Assembly: GCF_958450345.1 (NCBI RefSeq)
Contig: NC_088781.1
Span: forward strand, 19,745,857-19,809,856
Direction: 5' to 3'
Length of the DNA stretch: 64,000 nt
Source of the DNA: Calliphora vicina
Lineage: Eukaryota > Arthropoda > Insecta > Diptera > Calliphoridae
Notes under the pieces: generated by a model
Told to the model about the DNA's origin: nothing
Database searches by the model: none
What the model saw: only the letters and a program-made list of their open reading frames with translations
Shown: positions 35,551-47,389 of the stretch, in pieces
Numbering within the stretch: the stretch's first letter is position 1
How the letters are laid out: each line of letters opens with the position of its first letter
Translations under genes and position numbers: made by a program

Positions 35551-36384
35551 CCTTCACGATTTTAGGTTTAACGTTTTCCAATTTCAGTAAAACTTTCAGA
35601 GTGTATTTAGAATTATCTGGACTATAAAATTCTGAATAGGTTTTACTTAAAGTTCATAACGGTAAAACATGACCAAGTAATTGTTTTTTCTCGAAAATTT
35701 CCAAATTTAAATCGCAGGTACGGAAAAACTATAAGAGATATTTTCATAATTTTTCCACATTTTTATTCCCTATTATATTCTCAATAAATCCCAATGAGAT
35801 GATCAAAAAATTCTGAAATTCGTTTAACAAAATTTTTAAAAATTTTAAAATGGAGTTTTGAAACTGTCGTTAAAAAAATTTTATTTTTTTGTCCATACCT
35901 GCGAATAGGTTAACGGTATCCTACGAAGACAAAAACTCATGTACATGTAAATATGGATATATTTTAAGTAAAAATGAGCTTTTATTTTAATATTTATCAA
36001 AATATATTAATTTTGTTTCTACATTCATTGATCTATTTGCCTGAGACACGTTAATGGCCTGGCGAATTTTTAATAACTTTAACATTTTTTGACCAATTTC
36101 TGTTTTTGATGTCTCATTAGAACGACAATTACGTACACATTTCAATTCTTTTAAATTAAATTGCAAAAGTAATTTTTTAATGGCAAAATTTTTACAAAAA
36201 CGGAAAAAAATGCATTTTCCCCCTTATAAATGCATCTCAAAACTTCAGAGGGCTTGCCGCACGTCTTTACCCCAACCGATTTACCTAAAATTTTTTCAGG
36301 ATGATTTTTTTTTACTAATGTTCACCAAACTAGGGGGTGAGAATGGCCAAAATCCAGCATTCGTTTATTAAGGGCCACCCTAAT
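35551..36384. other. Non-coding AT-rich stretch
   Basis: No gene or repeat recognised. Confidence 0.4.
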
Positions 36385-36560
36385 ATACATGCATAGATCT
36401 CAACTGGGCGTCCAGAACGTTCGTCATATTCCGCCCTTGTACGGCCACAGCGAACTTCAGTAAACCACTTTTTTACCATTGAAATTGATGGTGCAAAGTT
36501 CCCATAGTACTTACCAAGCTTAATCTTTATTTGAGTGATGATATTTTTCCGCAAAATTCA
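36385..36560 (-). pseudogene. Transposase helix-turn-helix fragment (mariner-like)
   Basis: Minus-strand frame gives Q-I-K-I-K-L-G-K-Y-Y-G, then P-S-I-S-M-V-K-K-W-F-T-E-V, then C-G-R-T-R, then D-E-R-S-G-R-P-V-E. This is the N-terminal DNA-binding block common in insect mariner-type transposases. No catalytic part follows, so it is a small remnant. Confidence 0.65.
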
Positions 36561-37727
36561 CTTTTTCTAATATCTCCTCAAGTGACGAGGTAATCTGCTA
36601 TCTATGGCTATCAAACACAAACTAAATGACGCAGCTTGTTCACATTTTGACTTGAGTCAACAAACAGATGCCTCATGACAGGAGCAGTGTTGCCTCTTCA
36701 GTTATTGTTTCTTTTGCCATTTTTTTGTATTACCAAGATGATTTTTTATTAAGTATATTGTTATAGAAAAACCATTTGTTAATGGTTTTTCGAAATTGAA
36801 ATTTCCTGCCTGTTTAGACAGATCCTTCCAAAGAGTAGTCGGTTTGAAAATGAAATTATATTTCTCTGTAGGATCTAGTTATTTAACTCAGGCCTTAATT
36901 GTTTCTAAGTGATCAATTTGTTATTAAACTGACTAGTTTACTTATGCACCATTAGAAAACAATTTGATTCCTTAGAACCTTAAGAGTTCGATATTTTACT
37001 CAATAATAGGCGGATTTCAAATGGAACTTTTCAGTTTGCCTCCTATATTTGAGGGTATGTATAAGTGTGTGAGTATCTGTGTGTGCCAATGTTTGTGTTA
37101 CAAATTCTCAAACAGAGAAAAGTTGTCAGTCTTGATTGCCAAAACAATAAATTATATTTATGCTTTTGTAATTTGTTTATTCGACATTCATACATGTATT
37201 CATAGATACATACAATACATACTCGTATATTAATACTACATATATACTCATTCAAATGTATATGTTTATTTATTGTAATGCGATTTTTCTCCATATCAAC
37301 TGAAGTACATTAAGTCTATAATTTAGAGTACTTTTTCAATTTAATTTGCATAGAAATATGAGTTTTTAGAATAAATTTAAAGCGTAATTGAATTGTTGTA
37401 GTAGTATAATTTATAATACGTGCAAACTCCCTACATTAGGCAGAAATGATTTTTTTTATGTAGAAAAGCATAGAGTTTTTAAAAAAAAATAAGTTCACTA
37501 ACACAAAACTTGTCACGTGATTAGTTCTAAAACGATGGAGACCAGTTCTAGTTCCAAAATTTATATGAAAGACACCTGTCAGTTTAACATGACGATGTCT
37601 AGGAGGAGATGATAGGTTACGAAACTAGTCCAAACGAATAATACTGGTTACAAAATTTGATTTTAATTACAATAATTGCTTATATTTTTTACCAGATTTA
37701 TTAGATTTTTCCTTTAGATAATTCATG
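36561..37727. other. Non-coding stretch
   Basis: TG-rich and CATA-rich simple sequence near 37050-37260. The frames there, on both strands, are low-complexity by-products. Nothing else recognised. Confidence 0.4.
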
Positions 37728-37970
37728 CGCTATTAGAGTTAACATCAACTGTCTTGTACATTATAAAGTGTAATTTAAGTGTGTGTGTATTATTGTGAAT
37801 TATAAACGTGTATTAGTTAAATGTACTATTTAAACTGTTGTTGTGTAAATTTGAATAAATAAAGAGTTGTTACAATTTTTAAACTACTAAACTGCTTTTA
37901 TTGGCAATCAAAAGTATCCGGTTTATTTAAAGGAAATAAACTACCGTTTTTAAGAGGTAAAAACGTAACA
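37728..37970 (+). mobile_element. 3' part of the solo-LTR family
   Basis: From AACATCAACTG to AAACGTAACA it matches the 3' 240 bp of the 43.5-kb LTR, including AATAAAGAGTTGTTAC and AAAGGAAATAAACTAC. It is followed by ATAT. The 5' 350 bp are absent or unrecognisably diverged. Confidence 0.75.
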
Positions 37971-38844
37971 ATATTTTAATACCTTTAAATTTAAATAAAA
38001 AAGTGTGTGTGAGATATTATCGACATTTTTTATTCATTTTGAAGTCCTATCGATGTAAACAAAGTTTCGGTTAACCGAAAATTGGCCTTTTTAAAAAAAA
38101 AAAACATAAAATGTCCAATAAAGTATATACAGCTTTAAAATTTGTAGTTTTTAGTAGTCAGGAATGGTTAATATTAAATAACTATAAATATACAAAAGTG
38201 ATAAGTCCATTTTATTTTGTAAAAATTTAAAAATTATTATCTCAGTCAAATGGAATTGAGTATAAATAAGTTAAATATATAATACTTGCTTTAATTATTG
38301 GTTTATTCATTAAATTTCAACCAAAAAATTTTTAATTAAATATTTGATAATTTTGAAATTTATTATCACCTCGACTTTCTGATATGAAACAGAAAATGTT
38401 ACAAGTCCCAAAAAAGAACCTATAAGATGCAAACGGTCTTCTTCTTAGCTGTGATTATTTGTCATTATAAATCATACCAAATAATTAATAAAACTCCATT
38501 ATCAGATTTAAAAAATATTTCAAATCATGGATTTTAGAACGTTTTTTGTCTCTTCTGTAATATTTCTGAATAGCTAACGAAATTATTAATAAATACAAAT
38601 TTTAAGAACAAAACACACTTATGAAGTCAAATTTATTGAAGGAAGGCATGTACATCGAATTCAATTTAACGTTTGGTAAAATCATCACTAGTTTTTAATG
38701 AATCATTAGAAAGATTTAGCCTAAACTTATAGAATTATGCGGAATTTAATTTTAATGTTTAATAGTTTCATTATGTGCAGTTTATTCTGAAAAAGTTTTT
38801 CATCGTCCTCCACTATTTAGAATCATTGTAATTTTTAAAAATAT
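37971..38844. other. AT-rich stretch with a GGTTAACCGAAAA fragment
   Basis: Near 38070 the palindromic TTCGGTTAACCGAAAATTGG matches the CCGGTTAACC-rich family seen at 40.5, 44.2-45.1 and 60.8-61.1 kb. The rest is unassigned. Confidence 0.4.
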
Positions 38845-40336
38845 TGTTACTTTTTAACCTTTTCAAAGCGGTACCGTAAAATAACTCCCAAATGAAATAA
38901 CTCCCCACGAAAAAATTAAATAACACCCAACAAATTTTTCATACAACTTGGGACTTATTTCATTATGAAACAGCTCCTAACGCATAGGGAGTTATTTCAT
39001 AATTTTTTTTTGGATTTATTTCATAATGAAATAACACAACTCCCAATGGCACAACTCCCAATGAAATTTTTTTGGGGATTTATTTCATTTTATTTTGAGA
39101 ATAAGGAGTTATTTCACTGTATTGGGAGTTATTTAATTTTGTTGGGTTCTTTTTCATTGGCTTCGGCCGGGAGCAAAGGTTTTCTCCTCTGGGGTGTATC
39201 AAAAACTGACTTCGCTCTGAATAGATTCTTTTTAGATTGTCGGCCTTTGTGAGGTCGTAACGATTTCTTAATCTGGTGCGAAATGAAAATCGGCTTTCTG
39301 AAATATTATAAAACCTTTCTGCAATGAAAGAAATCTTTTCTGAGCGAAGCCAGATTTTGATACACCCCAGAGGAGAAAACCTTAGTGGCCGACCAAAGGC
39401 CGTCAATGCAAAAAACTTTTCTGAGCGAAACCAGTTTTTGATACACCCCAGAGGAGGAAACCTTAGAGCGCAATGCCAACAAAAAATTTTCTGAGCGTCA
39501 TAGGCCCGCAATGCAAAAACTTTTTGGTAAGCGAAGAATAATTTCACTTTTGTAGTTCTTTATTTCATTGGGAGTTAGATTTCACAAATAAATTGCTTCG
39601 GATTGGGAATTATTTCATTTCTATTGGGGTTTATTTCATTTTTTTTTAAAATTATGAAACCGCCGATTATTGGGAGTAATTTCATTTTACCCTTTGGTAG
39701 TTATTTCATTTTTCAAGTTTGGGAATTATTTAATTTTTGATGGGAGATATTTCATTGGGAGTTATTTCATTGGGATTTATTTTCATTCAAATAAAAGCCG
39801 TTTAGTAGTTTGAAAATTGTTACAACTCTTTATTTATTTAAAATGTACAACAAAAGAATTGAATAGTCACTCAATGTTTTTATACACGTTTATAAATTCG
39901 CAGAAATACAGACGCACTTTATAATGTACACGAATTCACTTGAAAAACACGGCACTCAGTTGATGTTTATTCGAAAAGCGTCTCTGATAAACTCACTAAC
40001 GACTGCAACCTCTGCCACAACTTATAACACTGTCATCTGCACTCTAGATTTCTCTTTAACTGTCTAGACTCTAGAGGTTTCTAATACATACGCCATCTAT
40101 GGTGTACTTTCTACAATGTTCTTTAACTGAATATTCGAATTCGAATATACGATCGAAGCAAACAGCGTTGCCAACTTACGATCAATGGTCAACTGAAAGC
40201 TTTTATTCAATGTTAATAATGCCCACAGATATGTTACAGTTTGCTATTACAGCACTGTTATTTGAAAGCATTAGGCTACTTTTTTAAATCAACCGTTAAA
40301 ATCGTTACATTTGAATTCAAGTACAATTTCGTAACA
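38845..40336 (-). mobile_element. Solo LTR, minus strand, split by an unusual insertion
   Basis: The left piece (38845-38870) reads TGTTACTTTTTAACC then TTTTCAAAGCG, the reversed 3' end of the LTR. The right piece (about 39787-40336) continues from CAAATAAAAGCCGTTTAGTA to the reversed 5' end, GTACAATTTCGTAACA. ATAT flanks both ends (38841-38844 and 40337-40340). About 36 bp of LTR expected between the pieces are replaced by the 0.9-kb insertion at 38871-39786. No internal retrotransposon sequence remains. Confidence 0.8.
38871..39786. mobile_element. Odd element built of GGGAGTTATTTCATT motifs with a central inverted repeat
   Basis: The motif GGGAGTTATTTCATT or a near variant occurs about ten times. 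It is reversed at 38879-38906 and 39036-39066, and forward at about 38989, 39100, 39121, 39560, 39675 and 39735-39785. The two ends are inverted copies of the motif. The core (about 39165-39530) carries TTCTCCTCTGGGGTGTATCA once and its complement TGATACACCCCAGAGGAG twice, each linked to a CTTCGCTC/GAGCGAA block and followed by AATGCAAAAA-type sequence. Frames across it, up to 155 codons on the minus strand, follow the repeat and show no protein family. I do not recognise this element. Confidence 0.6.
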
Positions 40337-40464
40337 ATATTAATCTAAAGAGGTTTGTATTGTAAATCAGCAGTTTAAGCTTCAAATCAGACCAATAATG
40401 TGTATACAATGAATATAAAAACTACACAAAAACATGCGATTTATTAATTTTAGTCCCAAATTTT

Positions 40465-40575
40465 AAAAACCGGGTAAACCGGTTAACCGAAAATCAACAT
40501 TTTAAATTAACAGGTTAGAAAAAATCCGAGATTTCAAAGAAAAACCGGGTTTTCGGTTAACCGGTTTATAAACAC
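40465..40575. repeat. ACCGGTTAACC-rich repeat fragment
   Basis: AAACCGGTTAACCGAAAATC at the left and GGTTTTCGGTTAACCGGTTT at the right surround about 60 bp. It belongs to the same family as 44.2-45.1 and 60.8-61.1 kb. Confidence 0.5.
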
Positions 40576-40594
40576 TAATAACATCTGAAAAGAA

Positions 40595-41015
40595 CAAGTT
40601 TAGCGGGGTAAAATCGCACGATCTCGATGGCCAGTTTACATCACCTCCACGTAAGATGACCATGTCCTCAAATCTCTCGTGCAGACTGCGTGTAACGTAG
40701 CTCAGTCAAGTTGAAACCGTTCGTGTTCATATCATCCAATTCAGGCCAAAGAAGTTGGTAATCAACTGTGATGCCAAAAGTCGTTCTCAAAGAAATATGG
40801 ACCGATAAAATTTTCGGGATGAATTGGACACTCTTGGATGTCAAGTGGATTGGTAGCGTCCAAAATTCGACAATTGTGTTTGTTGGCGTATCCATTTATC
40901 CAGAAGAAATGGGAGAATCGCGCAGAACGTTGACCGATCGGAACACCTATTTTGATAAAACAATTTTATCATTTGCACATGCTGTTAAACGCTTTATCCG
41001 TCCATGGTGATTTGA
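40595..41015 (-). pseudogene. Tc1/mariner-superfamily transposase fragment
   Basis: Minus-strand frames give I-N-G-Y-A-N-K-H-N-C-R-I, then H-P-E-N-F-I-G-P-Y-F-F-E-N-D, then W-P-E-L-D-D-M-N, then A-R-E-I and H-E-R-F-E-D-M, then G-G-D-V-N-W-P-S-R-S-C-D. This is the same region and family as the transposase piece at 1-312. It lacks the F-Q-Q-D box between the two blocks. The frame changes at least twice. Confidence 0.7.
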
Positions 41016-42704
41016 CAAAACAAACTGCATAAATGACAGACAATACGATGTAGTAGCTTCAACAATATGACCAACTGTCCAAGTTCGAAAGCCCCTATTG
41101 GAAGACCCTTTATAACTAGCACTAAAACATGACCCATCCTAATACTTTTAGTATGATATTATGGAGGAAGAGAAAAAACCATTTCCATTATATCAATCGC
41201 ACGTTTATTGCCAAAAATGTTTTTGCATCCTTCCTTGGTTTAAGCATTGTTTTACAATTAGTCGTATGTTGGCAGCATCTGACCATAATCTGTTTATCTC
41301 TGAGGCATATTCAGTCATGTGCTCCGTTGGAACACACAAACAAACACATCTTCTTTGGTTTAGTCAGAAGTTTAAAAGAAGTTATTCTTGGGACAAACGC
41401 TAGAAACAAACAAGCAAAACGAAAGTAATTGGCTGTTTGACTGACTCCCCGTATGAATTCGCCTTGACCATCCTATTTTCGCTGCCTTCGAGAGTTTTGC
41501 GTTTCACGTTGGTTAATGTTTGGCGTCGTTTGAGCTGAGTTGGAGAATTTCGGCGTCCTATACGAAGGTATAGGTCGAATGTTTGTTCTTGGACCAGTCC
41601 AGTTCTTGGTGATGGCGTTATGGATTTATTTGGAGAAATAAAACCTCCTATTTAGGAAGAAACTTAAAGTAATCAAAATAAAGTGAAAACATTTTTTCCC
41701 TGCGATTTTTATATCAGTCCATTTTCCTCTCGGAATACGATTTCGTTTTTCGATTTCTTTTTTATGACTTAAACTTTTCAAAGACCTGACATTTGCACTA
41801 CATTGCAGCACAGCAGGAGAGCTTCAATTGATTTTTTGTATGGTCGGTCACTGTGTGACAGGCATTTCAGTTTTTTTGTTTTTCTCTGGTTATTTGGAAA
41901 TTTCACAAACCAAACTAGACCTCGTTTCCTCGTAATGATGGCATATAAAATGTACATAATGGCCTAGAGTTTTATAGTTGGTAGTTTTGAAAACGACCAT
42001 TTCAACTTGAAGGATACAAGTAGTACATGGAACAGTAGTCAGTCACATAGACATTCTTGCCCCATTTACCCAGTATGAATTTAAGAATGTGCGTGTACGT
42101 ACGTCCAAATGAACGTACACACTCTGTTGATAATGTTTATTGCAAGAATTGAATTTAACCATTAAAAACACATTTGCATTGTCCGTAAATACAATTAAGA
42201 TTTTATAAATAAATAAAGCAAAAATGTGGCAAATAAAAACAAATTAATTCTTTTACAATTTTACAAATTAACCACATGTGGTTTAATCTGTTTTTTTTTC
42301 ACAATCACATTCACTATTTATTACTAAGTTGTAGTTGCATGTAATTAATTTAAAAATTTAAATAGTTTATCAGTGGTAGTAGATAAAAAATAAAAGTAGT
42401 AGAAACATATACATATAAACAAACGTACATATTTTTAATATGTTAAACATTTCAAGGAAATAAAATTTATAATGAAATTACATTTAATTTCATTAAATAT
42501 TAGTGGGTTATAGTTTTATGATAAACATTTGTTTGAGCTTATGAAAAAGTTTTATTTAAATAAGTTTAATTTTAGAAAAATATTTCTGCAGGTTTTAATG
42601 ATATTGAATTAAAACTCAAGTGCATACAATTTTTCATTTAAAAGTTCATTTAAAACACTTTTCAATTTCATCAAAATTTGTTATTCAAAAGTATAATTTA
42701 TTTA
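41016..42704. other. Non-coding stretch with one MITE end
   Basis: Near 41420-41455, GCTGTTTGACTGACTCC followed by ATGAATTCGCCTTGA matches the right end of the MITE at 32669-32962; its left end was not found. A 99-codon plus-strand frame at 41129-41428 shows no family. GTACGTACGTCC near 42098 is a short self-complementary run. Nothing else recognised. Confidence 0.4.
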
Positions 42705-42789
42705 GATGGTGTATACCCACCATCAATATGGAGTTTTGGCCTTTTATGGGGACTTTGCCCGAGCTGTAGAGAATTTGATAGAGTTATTA

Positions 42790-43413
42790 GGTTAGGTTAC
42801 GTGGGTTGCTCGCAATTTAGCGAGTTCACTCGGAGGCCTTGTGTCCCATTGTGATACCCTTAGAAATACTATTCCCTTTTGCTGAAAATTCGTTCATAAA
42901 GTGAGAATAGTTTCCCTCCCTAATTTCGTCGACTATGTGATTCCTGTGGTCCCCGTGGGAACCAACCGGTACTTCTAATAAATCTGATCATATTTACTAG
43001 TGACACATCTCTGAGACAGTCCAGATCATGGAAAAGAGCTTTACCAAGATGTAGTACTCTATGCTCTTGTAAGGCTGGGCATTCACATAGAAGGTGCTGT
43101 ACCGATTCCTCCTCCTTTTCATCTAAACAACTTCTACAGTAGCTATAACGTGGGTAACCCATACGTTCCGACATATGTCCAATCATACAGTGCCCAGTAT
43201 TATACCCGTAAGAAGCCTGATCGAATTCCTGCTAAGATACAAAAGAGTCCTAGTTCTATCTATATTCTACAAGTGATGATATTTGACCACCTGAGTTCCG
43301 TCTCGCTCAAAGCCCATTTATCTATCAATCTCGATACTGTCACCAGGGGAGTGTGAATATCCCTTTGCGCTAGAGATACGTCCAGGGTCGACCCGTTGGT
43401 TGCGCACTCATCA
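42790..43413 (-). pseudogene. 5'-truncated R1-like LINE, ORF2 C terminus
   Basis: Flanked by a perfect 13-bp duplication GATAGAGTTATTA (42777-42789 and 43414-43426). The minus strand reads D-V-S-L-A-Q-R-D, then D-K-W-A-L-S-E-T-E-L, and from 43186 an open frame: M-I-G-H-M-S-E-R-M-G-Y, then C-R-S-C-L-D-E, then V-Q-H-L-L-C-E-C-P-A-L, and a stop at about 42920. This is the C-terminal Cys/His motif (C-x2-C-x-H-x-C type) found downstream of RNase H in R1/I-type LINEs. A 130-bp 3' UTR follows, ending with CCCACGTAACCTAACC. Truncation and target duplication are typical of target-primed reverse transcription. It looks younger than the other LINE here. Confidence 0.85.
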
Positions 43414-43490
43414 GATAGAGTTATTAATTTTTAAAAATTTTAAATGATTTTGGTTTATATACTTGTTTATGTTCAATTTCATCACGATAT

Positions 43491-44080
43491 TGTTACGAAA
43501 TTGTACTTGTATTCAAATATAACGATTTTAAGGGCTGATTTAAAAGTAGCATAATGCTTTCAAATAACAGTGCTGTAAAACTGTAACATATCTGTGGGCA
43601 TTGTTGAGTGGAAGCTTTCAGTTGATTTGATCGTAAGTTGGCAACGCTGTATTCGATTTCGAATATTCAGTTAAAGAACATTGTAGAAAGTACACCACAG
43701 ATGGCGTATGTATTAGAAACCTCTAGACAGTTAAAGAGCTTTCTAGATGGTAATACAGTGTTATAAATAGTGGCAGAGGTTGCAGTCGTGAGTGAGTTTA
43801 TCAGAGACGCTTTTCGAATAAACATCATCTAAGTGCCTTAAAGTGTGTTGTGTTTTTCAAGTAAATTCGTGTACATTATAAATTGTGTCTGTAATTCTTA
43901 GAATTTATAAACGTGTATAAAAAAAACATTGAGTGACTATTTAATTCTGTTGTTGTACATTTTAAATAAATAAAGAGTTGTTACCATTTTCAAACTACTA
44001 AACGGCTTTTATTTGCAATCAAAAGTATCCGGTTTATTTAAAGGAAATAAACTAACGTTTTGAAAGGTTAAAACGTAACA
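43491..44080 (+). mobile_element. Solo LTR, 590 bp, most complete copy
   Basis: Starts TGTTACGAAATTGTAC and ends AAACGTAACA, with ATAT on both sides (43487-43490 and 44081-44084). It includes ATCTGTGGGCATTGTTGAGT, AGAGGTTGCAGTCGTGAGTG and AATAAAGAGTTGTTACC, all shared with the 32.4- and 39.8-kb copies. The AATAAA near 43970 could be the LTR poly(A) signal. No primer-binding site or pol is adjacent. Confidence 0.85.
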
Positions 44081-44240
44081 ATATTATTTACAATAAGACA
44101 ATTATGAATATTCAAATCATTTTCTGAAGAACAGAACAGAACTATGTATCCGAGATATAGGCAAACAAAATTGGAAAATTAGGTGTCACCGATAAATATG
44201 TTTAAATAGGCGAACATCGCATAATCGACTCTTCTATTTA

Positions 44241-45080
44241 TAAAGATCCAAAGTCGGTTTCGGTTTTTTTGAAAAGCTCACATTTCGAATATCGAAGAAA
44301 CCGGGTTTTTTCACCTCGAATAGCCGGTTTTTTTAAAAGTGTGTTTTTATGAGTTTTACTCCCATTTTCTCAATATCTGGTTATCGTTTTTCGTAACGAT
44401 AAACCTCCAATTAACATTTTTTTTGTATGAGAACTGTCAGTTTATCGTCACGTGTATTAAAAACTTTAAAAAAAAATTAAAATCCAAAAAATTTTTTTAA
44501 TACAAATACTCCAAATATTTTCGAAGACTTTTTATATTTATATAAATGTCACAAGCGATCTGGAAAGCTTAAAAACGTACTCAATGCTTTGTTGAGAAGG
44601 ATCATTTTCAATGTCTAGCTTTATAAATACAAAAGAAAAAAATCGAGATATTTTTTGGACAATTTATGTTTCTAAAAACCTAACGTAGTTGTTGACATTT
44701 GCAATTAAATAAAATATCAACCACTCACTTTTAGAAAAAAATCAATTTTAATTTCAGCATGGTTCAAATTTGATCCGAAGACCTTGTGAAGGTTAAAAGT
44801 AATAATCAAAATTAGAATTAAAAAGTTTTTAAGCATTTTAAACAGGCTTTTTTTTTGTTATATGATCTCATTTTTGTTGTGTTATGGTTTTCCATGAACT
44901 GTTTTTGTTTTAATAACTATTATTTTAATAAATAAATCTTTTTTTCTTCTTATATCTATGCGTTTCAATATTATTCCATAAAAACCGGTTAACCGGTTAT
45001 TATTAAAAAACCGAAACCAAAACCAGTTTATATTAAATTGCAATTTTTCTAAAAAATGTCGAAGAATCGATCACCCTAAT
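44241..45080. repeat. CCGGTTAACCGG-containing repeat, possible MITE
   Basis: The left end has TCGGTTTCGGTTTTTTTG and AGAAACCGGG. The right end has AAAACCGGTTAACCGG, AACCGAAACCAAAACC and GAATCGATCACCCTA. The ends are rough inverted copies enriched in ACCGGTT. The interior is AT-rich and non-coding. Same family as 60.75-61.15 kb. Target duplication not found. Confidence 0.5.
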
Positions 45081-45241
45081 ACATACATATGTATGTAGCA
45101 ATATCAACAAATTTCCAAACTACAAAAACCAGTCAAGCAACAAATTATTACTTTTACAAAATTGATATTTTTTCCTATGAAATTTATCCATTTGAGTAAC
45201 AGATAAACATTAAACTTTTTTGTACATATCTATATTAATAA

Positions 45242-45567
45242 CTAGTTGATCGCCCCGGCTTCGCCCGGTAGCATTTACTAATGTTGTTCTTCAAGTTTCT
45301 CCAACCCCCTCACAACAGCCTGTTCTTATTTATTTGAAAATAAAATATCTAAATTTGTACTGCATACTTTAGGGAGCTTTTTTATTACAGTTGACTGGAT
45401 TCACAAAAAAAAAGAATTTCCGAGTTTTACCCGGAATTTTTGAATTTTTTTCTTTACAAACCATCTCCTGATAATTTCGAATTGAATAAAAAAAAATCAG
45501 CCAAATCGCTCCAGCCGTTCTCACGTGATGACATTACATACATGGACCATTTAATTTTTATATAAAA
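45242..45567 (-). mobile_element. Short Helitron-like non-autonomous element
   Basis: On the minus strand the 3' end reads CCGGGCGAAGCCGGGGCGAT, then CAACTAG followed by T. This is a strong GC hairpin shortly before CTAG, as in Helitrons. The other end has AATTTTATATAAAAATTAAA, similar to the TATATATAAAAG start of the 16-19 kb Helitron, but the 5' TC is not clear. The phrase CGCTCCAGCCGTTCTCACGT is common in such elements in insects. No genes inside. Confidence 0.55.
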
Positions 45568-46837
45568 TTGGCACTTGACTGGTTTCTGAAACAAATAACC
45601 ATCACTATTATAAATTTCATACGAAATATTCTAATTTTATTAATAACTTCAAAAGTAAAATGACAAATGAACTTTTCATATACATATTTATTCTGAAATA
45701 AATATTCGTCATCATACACACGCATTCTGCTTCCGTTGTAGGCTATTGAAATATATTCCAATAAAACTCTTCATATCGAACCAAGTAAGGTTTTAGAGCT
45801 TGTAAATCTTTTATTTTTTTCACATTTATTAAGATTAGTTTCTAGTAAGGTCAGTCAAGCGCTGTCACTTGACTTTTTACTGCACTAAAACGGATGTCTC
45901 GGGTTTGCTTCACCATAATAGGGGGCAGTATTTAATTTTGGTTTCAATCTTTACAAAACAGTAAACGACCAATAACTCAATTTTGGATTTTTTGTTGCTT
46001 GTTAAATGGTGTAGTTTCTTAAAATCTTCTAATATTTTAGTTGAAAAAAACGTAAACATTTTAATAACAAAAAGAAATACGAATAGTATACAAATATATT
46101 ATAAATATTTGACAAAATTGGCATTTGCAACTCCATAAATAATAAGCAAAAACTTAAACAAACTCATACACCTGTTCAGGTTCATATTTAAAATATTTAA
46201 CTACTTGATATGCGTCTTCCGTTAAACATACATAGTATTAATTTGAATTAATTAAGTAGTTCATTTTAGATGCTTCTGATTAATAATGCTAATTTTAAAA
46301 CTATTATAACAATTATCTTACAGATTAAAAAAAATGTGGAGATTATAATCTTATTCACTGTTTTTTAGTTTTATTTATACTCATACTAACTCATTTAATG
46401 GTTGTAAATGTAATTTTAAATTGTTTGTATAGATAAGATTTGCTTATTAAGATTAATTAAAATAAATTAAAACGTTCAAAAGTAGTAAGAGTAATGAGAA
46501 ATTCATATTTGTTGCTCTGATGCACTGAAATAAACACTTACCTGAGATAATATTTTATTTACTATTTTTATAAAAAAAAGATTATATTTTTGTAAGATTT
46601 TAAAAGAGATAAGAGTTTGTTTGTTTATAATTTAGTAGCTGGTTTGCGTAAAAGATTAAAGTATTTTTTGCAACTATGACGAGATTAAATCTATTAAATG
46701 TCTGCGAATATGTTTATTTATATAAATAAATCTGTATAAGATAATTTAGTGGTTGATGATGACAGCAAAAAGTGTGAAAAATGTTAAATGAAAAGAACTA
46801 TGTATATTAATATTTGAATGGCAAAGAAAACTGTTAT
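45568..46837. other. AT-rich non-coding stretch
   Basis: No gene or repeat recognised. Confidence 0.4.
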
Positions 46838-46840
46838 AAT

Positions 46841-46968
46841 CAGCCCAATTATGAATAAAAAATTCCGCTGGAGTTTGTTCCCCGGGAGTTTTTTCTCATT
46901 GAATTTGAATAGGAAAAATGAGAAATGGGAAAAAAACTCCCAGGGAATTTTTATTCATAATTAGGCTG
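46841..46968. mobile_element. 128-bp MITE with 3-bp target duplication
   Basis: Ends CAGCCCAATTATGAATAAAA and, reversed, CAGCCTAATTATGAATAAAA. AAT is duplicated on both sides (46838-46840 and 46969-46971). Nearly the whole element is palindromic. A second copy lies at 63261-63366. The 3-bp duplication suggests a PIF/Harbinger-like origin (inference). Confidence 0.8.
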
Positions 46969-47205
46969 AATATAAATTAAATTGTCTAAATTGCCCGTAT
47001 TCTGAACTTAATGACAGTAATAAAATTGCAACAAAACTGAAAATTTTACAACTTTTATATAACAATTTTCGTTATAATTGGTAACTGATAAATTTTAGAA
47101 AACTGGCGTTAATATAAGTATAACAGTTCTTGTTATTGATTTTCTCCTTTCCTCGATATTGTTATATTTTGATTTGTTTACAACAATATTATGAATTTTT
47201 TCTTT

Positions 47206-47347
47206 ATTTTTATACCCTTCAGCTTCGTGAGAAGGGTATATATAAGTTTGTCATTCCGTTTGTAATTTCTACATTTTTCATTTCCGACCCTATAAAGTAT
47301 ATATATTCTGGATCCTTATAGATAGCGGAGTCGATTAAGCCATGTCC

Positions 47348-47389
<42 letters not shown>

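Larger units (their letters stand above)
42705..44240 (+). mobile_element. DINE-like element interrupted by a LINE and a solo LTR
   Basis: The outer parts match other DINE-like copies here. Left: GATGGTGTATACCCACCATC hairpin and GGGACTTTGCCCGAGCTGTA. Middle: TATGTTCAATTTCATCACGA, which resembles the 60.1-kb copy. Right: ACAATTATGAATATTCAAAT and GCGAACATCGCATAATCGAC, ending near TTATAAAGATCC. Removing the LINE (42790-43413) and the LTR (43491-44080), each with target duplications, makes these parts contiguous and collinear with the 60-kb copy. Confidence 0.6.

Noticed and set aside
36978..37294. Frames on both strands near 37.0-37.3 kb
   Set aside because: Cys/Tyr/Ile-rich products of TG and CATA simple sequence.
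39080..39547. 155-codon minus-strand frame
   Set aside because: It runs through the repeated core of the GGGAGTTATTTCATT element and repeats itself; no protein family.
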